Source of the DNA: Dehalococcoidia bacterium | GTDB taxonomy: Bacteria > Chloroflexota > Dehalococcoidia > Lucifugimonadales > Lucifugimonadaceae | DNA: 45,575 nt | Reading direction: 5' to 3' | NCBI GenBank assembly: GCA_030747175.1 | Contig: JASLLE010000012.1 | Span: 1-45,575 of the forward strand | Shown here: positions 43,237 to 45,575 of the stretch, in pieces | Numbering within the stretch: position 1 is the stretch's first letter | Layout: each line of letters begins with the position of its first letter | Notes under the pieces: model-generated | Told to the model about the DNA's origin: nothing | What the model saw: only the letters and a program-made list of their open reading frames with translations | Database searches by the model: none | Translations under genes and position numbers: made by a program

Positions 43237-44157
43237 ATGGACACCCGACCACTGGGAACCCCTCTAGGAACAGTTGGGCCAGAAGTTTCAGTGGTGTGTC
43301 TTGGCGCATGGCCGCTCGGCGGCGGTATGGGCGTGATACCGGATGAGCAGGCGATCTCCGCCATACACGCGGCGCTCGATTGCGGCATGACCTTCATCGA
43401 CACCGCGGAGGGCTACCGGACGAGCGAGTCCGTGCTGGGCAAGGCGTTGCGTGGAAGACACGACGAGGTCTTTCTGGCGACGAAACTTTCCGGAGACCAC
43501 TCCCCCGAGTACATGGCCGAGGCGATCGACAACAGCCTCGTATCACTCGGCACGGATCACGTAGACCTGTACCAGCTCCATTCGCCAAAACCACGGTGGC
43601 CGATCGAGGAGACGATGGCCGAGCTGCTCAAGCTCAGGGACCAGGGCAAGATCCGGTATATCGGCGTCTCTAATTTTTCGGGCGATCAACACCGGGAGGC
43701 AGCCAGACACGGGCCGATAAGCAGCTCTCAGCCCCGTTACAACATGCTGTTCAGGGGCGCGGAAGATGACGTGCTTCCGGCCTGCCTGGAACTGGGCATC
43801 GGGGTGATAGCGCACTCACCGCTCGCCAAGGGCATCCTGACCGGCAAATACAAACCCGGCCATCAATTCCCGGACGACGACGAGCGCAGCGACCACTTCG
43901 TATTCAGAGAGGGGCGCGCCGACCGAGCGTGGGAGGTAGTACCCGCCCTGCAGGCGTGGGCGGCCGACCACGGGCGCGATCTCGTGCAACTGGCCATCGC
44001 GTGGACGCTCGCCCATCCGTCCATGGCGTCCTGCATCGCCGGCGCAAAGACGGCGGAACAGGTGTTGCACAACGCGAGCGCGGCAGACTGGCGGCTCGGT
44101 GAATCCGAAATGAAGGAACTGGCGGAAATACTCGCGCCGGTGAACCTGGGTGTTTAG
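43237..44157 (+). CDS. Aldo/keto reductase (3)
   Basis: 306 aa. ATG at 43237 behind AGGAGG (4-nt spacing); an upstream in-frame extension lacks homology. Asp-Tyr of the tetrad in FIDTAEGY, Lys in LATKLSG, His in YQLHSPKP. IGVSNFSGDQ and IAHSPLAKGILTG are standard. Only distantly related to the tandem pair at 25041/26095. Divergent from egtB. Confidence 0.92.
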   Translation: MDTRPLGTPLGTVGPEVSVVCLGAWPLGGGMGVIPDEQAISAIHAALDCGMTFIDTAEGYRTSESVLGKALRGRHDEVFLATKLSGDHSPEYMAEAIDNSLVSLGTDHVDLYQLHSPKPRWPIEETMAELLKLRDQGKIRYIGVSNFSGDQHREAARHGPISSSQPRYNMLFRGAEDDVLPACLELGIGVIAHSPLAKGILTGKYKPGHQFPDDDERSDHFVFREGRADRAWEVVPALQAWAADHGRDLVQLAIAWTLAHPSMASCIAGAKTAEQVLHNASAADWRLGESEMKELAEILAPVNLGV

Positions 44158-44208
44158 ACCGTTGGGCAAACCTGCAATGAGCAGAACGCTCAGACCAAAA
44201 TAGGCCCG

Positions 44209-44724
44209 CTATCGGGGGTACCAGCGACGTCCTTCGATCAGCCCCCTGATGTAGCCGACCTGTCCGACGTGCTGCATATTCCCGGCCACCATGCCGACCA
44301 TCTCGACCGCCAGGGAGTTCCCGGAATCCTCCAGCACACGGTCGTGATCATCGGCCGCGGATGACGCCATGAACTCCAGCGTTCTCCGGTACACGGCATC
44401 GTAATATCCGAGGATCGCGCCCGAGTCCGGCGGCCGAACGGCGTCAACCTGTTCCGACGTGTGGCCGACACCGTAGTCGGCCGGATTCGCGGGCAGGCCG
44501 AACCTTTCATACCAGCGTCCCTCGATCCAGGTCTGCTCGCCGCGGTCCATGTCCGAGATACGCCGGTCCAGTCCGCGTGTCAGATGCCATCCGACCCATG
44601 CGATCGAGTTCGCCTCGGCAGCCGGCCGATACCAGAGTTGCTCCGGAGACAGATCGGCGAACGCCAGTCCCATGAATACGTGCACACGCTCGAGGGCATT
44701 TACCGTGTATTCGTTGATCTTCAA
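44209..44724 (-). CDS. DinB-like (DUF664-type) helical bundle protein
   Basis: 171 aa four-helix bundle. Candidate metal His residues in WVGWHLTRGLDRR and the C-terminal GNMQHVGQVGYIRGLIEG, typical of DinB/mycothiol-dependent-enzyme-like proteins, which often bind nickel or zinc and act on thiols. ATG start preceded by a weak ribosome site. Follows the RAM-domain gene after 19 nt. Exact role unknown. Confidence 0.82.
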   Translation of the reverse strand: MKINEYTVNALERVHVFMGLAFADLSPEQLWYRPAAEANSIAWVGWHLTRGLDRRISDMDRGEQTWIEGRWYERFGLPANPADYGVGHTSEQVDAVRPPDSGAILGYYDAVYRRTLEFMASSAADDHDRVLEDSGNSLAVEMVGMVAGNMQHVGQVGYIRGLIEGRRWYPR

Positions 44725-44743
44725 ACCCCGACCCCGTCCAGAA

Positions 44744-44980
44744 TCAGCCCTGTAGTACGACGCAGGTCATGGTGCGGGTCACGCCCTGCACGTTGTGAAC
44801 CGCCGTCTGGTAAGCGGCGAGATCCGCCAGCTCATCCACTTCTACCCTGCAGATGACGTCGTGCGGGCCGGTTACGGCGTCCACCGTCTGAGTCCCGTCA
44901 GTCCCTTTCAGCGCGTCGATGAGCGTGGCCACCTCGCTCCCCGGTGCGGTGTCTACCAGTTGATACGCGCGAACGGTCAT
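44744..44980 (-). CDS. Stand-alone Lrp/AsnC ligand-binding (RAM) domain protein
   Basis: 78 aa from the ATG at 44980, which has GGAGA close upstream; the start 15 nt further up is less likely. Single beta-alpha-beta-beta-alpha-beta RAM domain: AYQLVDTAPGSEVATLIDALKG, TVDAVTGPHDVICRVEVD, VQGVTRTMTCVVL. No DNA-binding helix-turn-helix, so it probably binds amino acids or modulates another regulator rather than DNA. Confidence 0.87.
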   Translation of the reverse strand: MTVRAYQLVDTAPGSEVATLIDALKGTDGTQTVDAVTGPHDVICRVEVDELADLAAYQTAVHNVQGVTRTMTCVVLQG

Positions 44981-45213
44981 CGCTCTCCGATCCACGCCCG
45001 AACAAATCGTGGCGTCCTCAGTTATCGGCTGCCTTCACCGGTTTCGGCATCCAGTACCGGTGGTGCGGAGAGTGTAACCGGATGCACCGTGAAAGGTCCC
45101 CGCCGGTTAGAATCGGCCGACCCCGATCAAACTTCATCGTCATTGTTCCGAAAACTTCCGTGCTCGGCCGGCATGCATCACTCGCCCGCGATGGCGTACC
45201 CCTGGAGGGATCA

Positions 45214-45575
45214 ATTGAAGGTCTCAGGCCGATTTGGCGCAGGTCCACTGTCAGACGTTCCGTCCGAGATCGAACGCGCCGAGCGACTTGGCTACGACGC
45301 GATCACTACTTCCGAGACGAAGTACGAGGCGACCACGCGATGGACGCTGGGCGCGCATGTCAGTACCCGCGCGGAGATCGGCACCTCCATCATCATCGCC
45401 TTCCCGCGCAGCCCCTTCGTGATGGCGCAGATGGCGTGGGATCTGCAAAAGGCAACGGGTGGCCGCGTCATGATCGGTCTGGGCACGCAGGTGAAGGGCC
45501 ACAACGAGCGTCGCTTCAGCTCTGGCGCATGGGAGGCCCCGGCCACGCGCATGGACGAGTACATCCAGATGATGC
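45214..45575 (+). CDS. LLM-class flavin/F420-dependent oxidoreductase, N-terminal part
   Basis: At least 120 aa, running off the window. TTG start at 45214 with GGAGGGA 5-11 nt upstream. SEIERAERLGYDAITTSETKYE, STRAEIGTSIIIAFPRSPFVMAQMAWDL and GGRVMIGLGTQVKGHNERRF are characteristic of luciferase-like monooxygenases, F420-dependent branch. It is the second member of this family in the window. Confidence 0.88.
   Translation, partial: MEGLRPIWRRSTVRRSVRDRTRRATWLRRDHYFRDEVRGDHAMDAGRACQYPRGDRHLHHHRLPAQPLRDGADGVGSAKGNGWPRHDRSGHAGEGPQRASLQLWRMGGPGHAHGRVHPDD

Noticed and set aside
45018-45248. 76-codon minus-strand frame between the RAM gene and the last flavin monooxygenase
   Set aside because: Overlaps the start of the monooxygenase and shows no recognisable features.

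Overview
The window is 45.6 kb of fairly GC-rich bacterial chromosome, densely coding, with many TTG and GTG starts behind good Shine-Dalgarno sites. The gene content is mostly catabolic and small-molecule enzymes: luciferase-like flavin monooxygenases, an enolase-superfamily sugar-acid dehydratase, amidohydrolases, SMP-30, aldo/keto reductases and ThDP enzymes, plus a urease cluster and an ergothioneine pair. Together with many GC-rich palindromic intergenic repeats, this resembles Chloroflexota of the SAR202/Dehalococcoidia type. That placement is inference from gene content; no rRNA, tRNA or other phylogenetic marker is present.

Layout. 1-4852: leucine biosynthesis, leuA (3' end), leuC, a DUF4328 membrane protein, leuD, leuB. 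5060-10987: a lipoprotein, a FlaR-like P-loop kinase, a BisC/TorA-type molybdoenzyme with an ABM-fold monooxygenase, a HAD phosphatase and a Nudix hydrolase. 11029-14612: two ThDP-dependent decarboxylase/synthase-like enzymes with an alpha/beta-hydrolase relic between them. 14837-15847: an amidohydrolase bracketed by direct copies of a double-hairpin repeat. 16136-21554 (minus strand): complete urease set ureDABC-EFG, split by repeats between ureC and ureE. 21691-27072: a beta-lactamase-fold hydrolase, then SMP-30, flavin monooxygenase and two tandem aldo/keto reductases. 27079-34212: an orphan iron-binding lipoprotein coupled to a cupredoxin lipoprotein, an amidohydrolase, a quinone oxidoreductase, an HxlR regulator behind a sugar-acid dehydratase, and an MFS exporter. 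34358-39341: a LysA-like PLP decarboxylase divergent from two tandem phosphotriesterase-family genes, the second coupled to a GNAT acetyltransferase and a methyltransferase. 39710-45575: yaaA, egtB/egtD, a third aldo/keto reductase, a DinB-like protein, a stand-alone RAM domain and the start of another flavin monooxygenase.

The most unusual region is 35.8-38.1 kb. Two tandem phosphotriesterase-family genes, about two-thirds identical in protein, share a 74-nt leader without a single difference. The upstream gene has lost key metal ligands, including the bridging Glu through an in-frame 9-bp gap, and looks like a pseudoenzyme. The downstream gene carries a pair of mutually exclusive hairpins around its Shine-Dalgarno site. 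This looks like an active/inactive paralog pair under common control.

The second theme is repeats. At least four palindromic families fill almost every larger gap. One 60-nt double-hairpin element occurs near-identically in both orientations 5 kb apart, and others bracket single genes.
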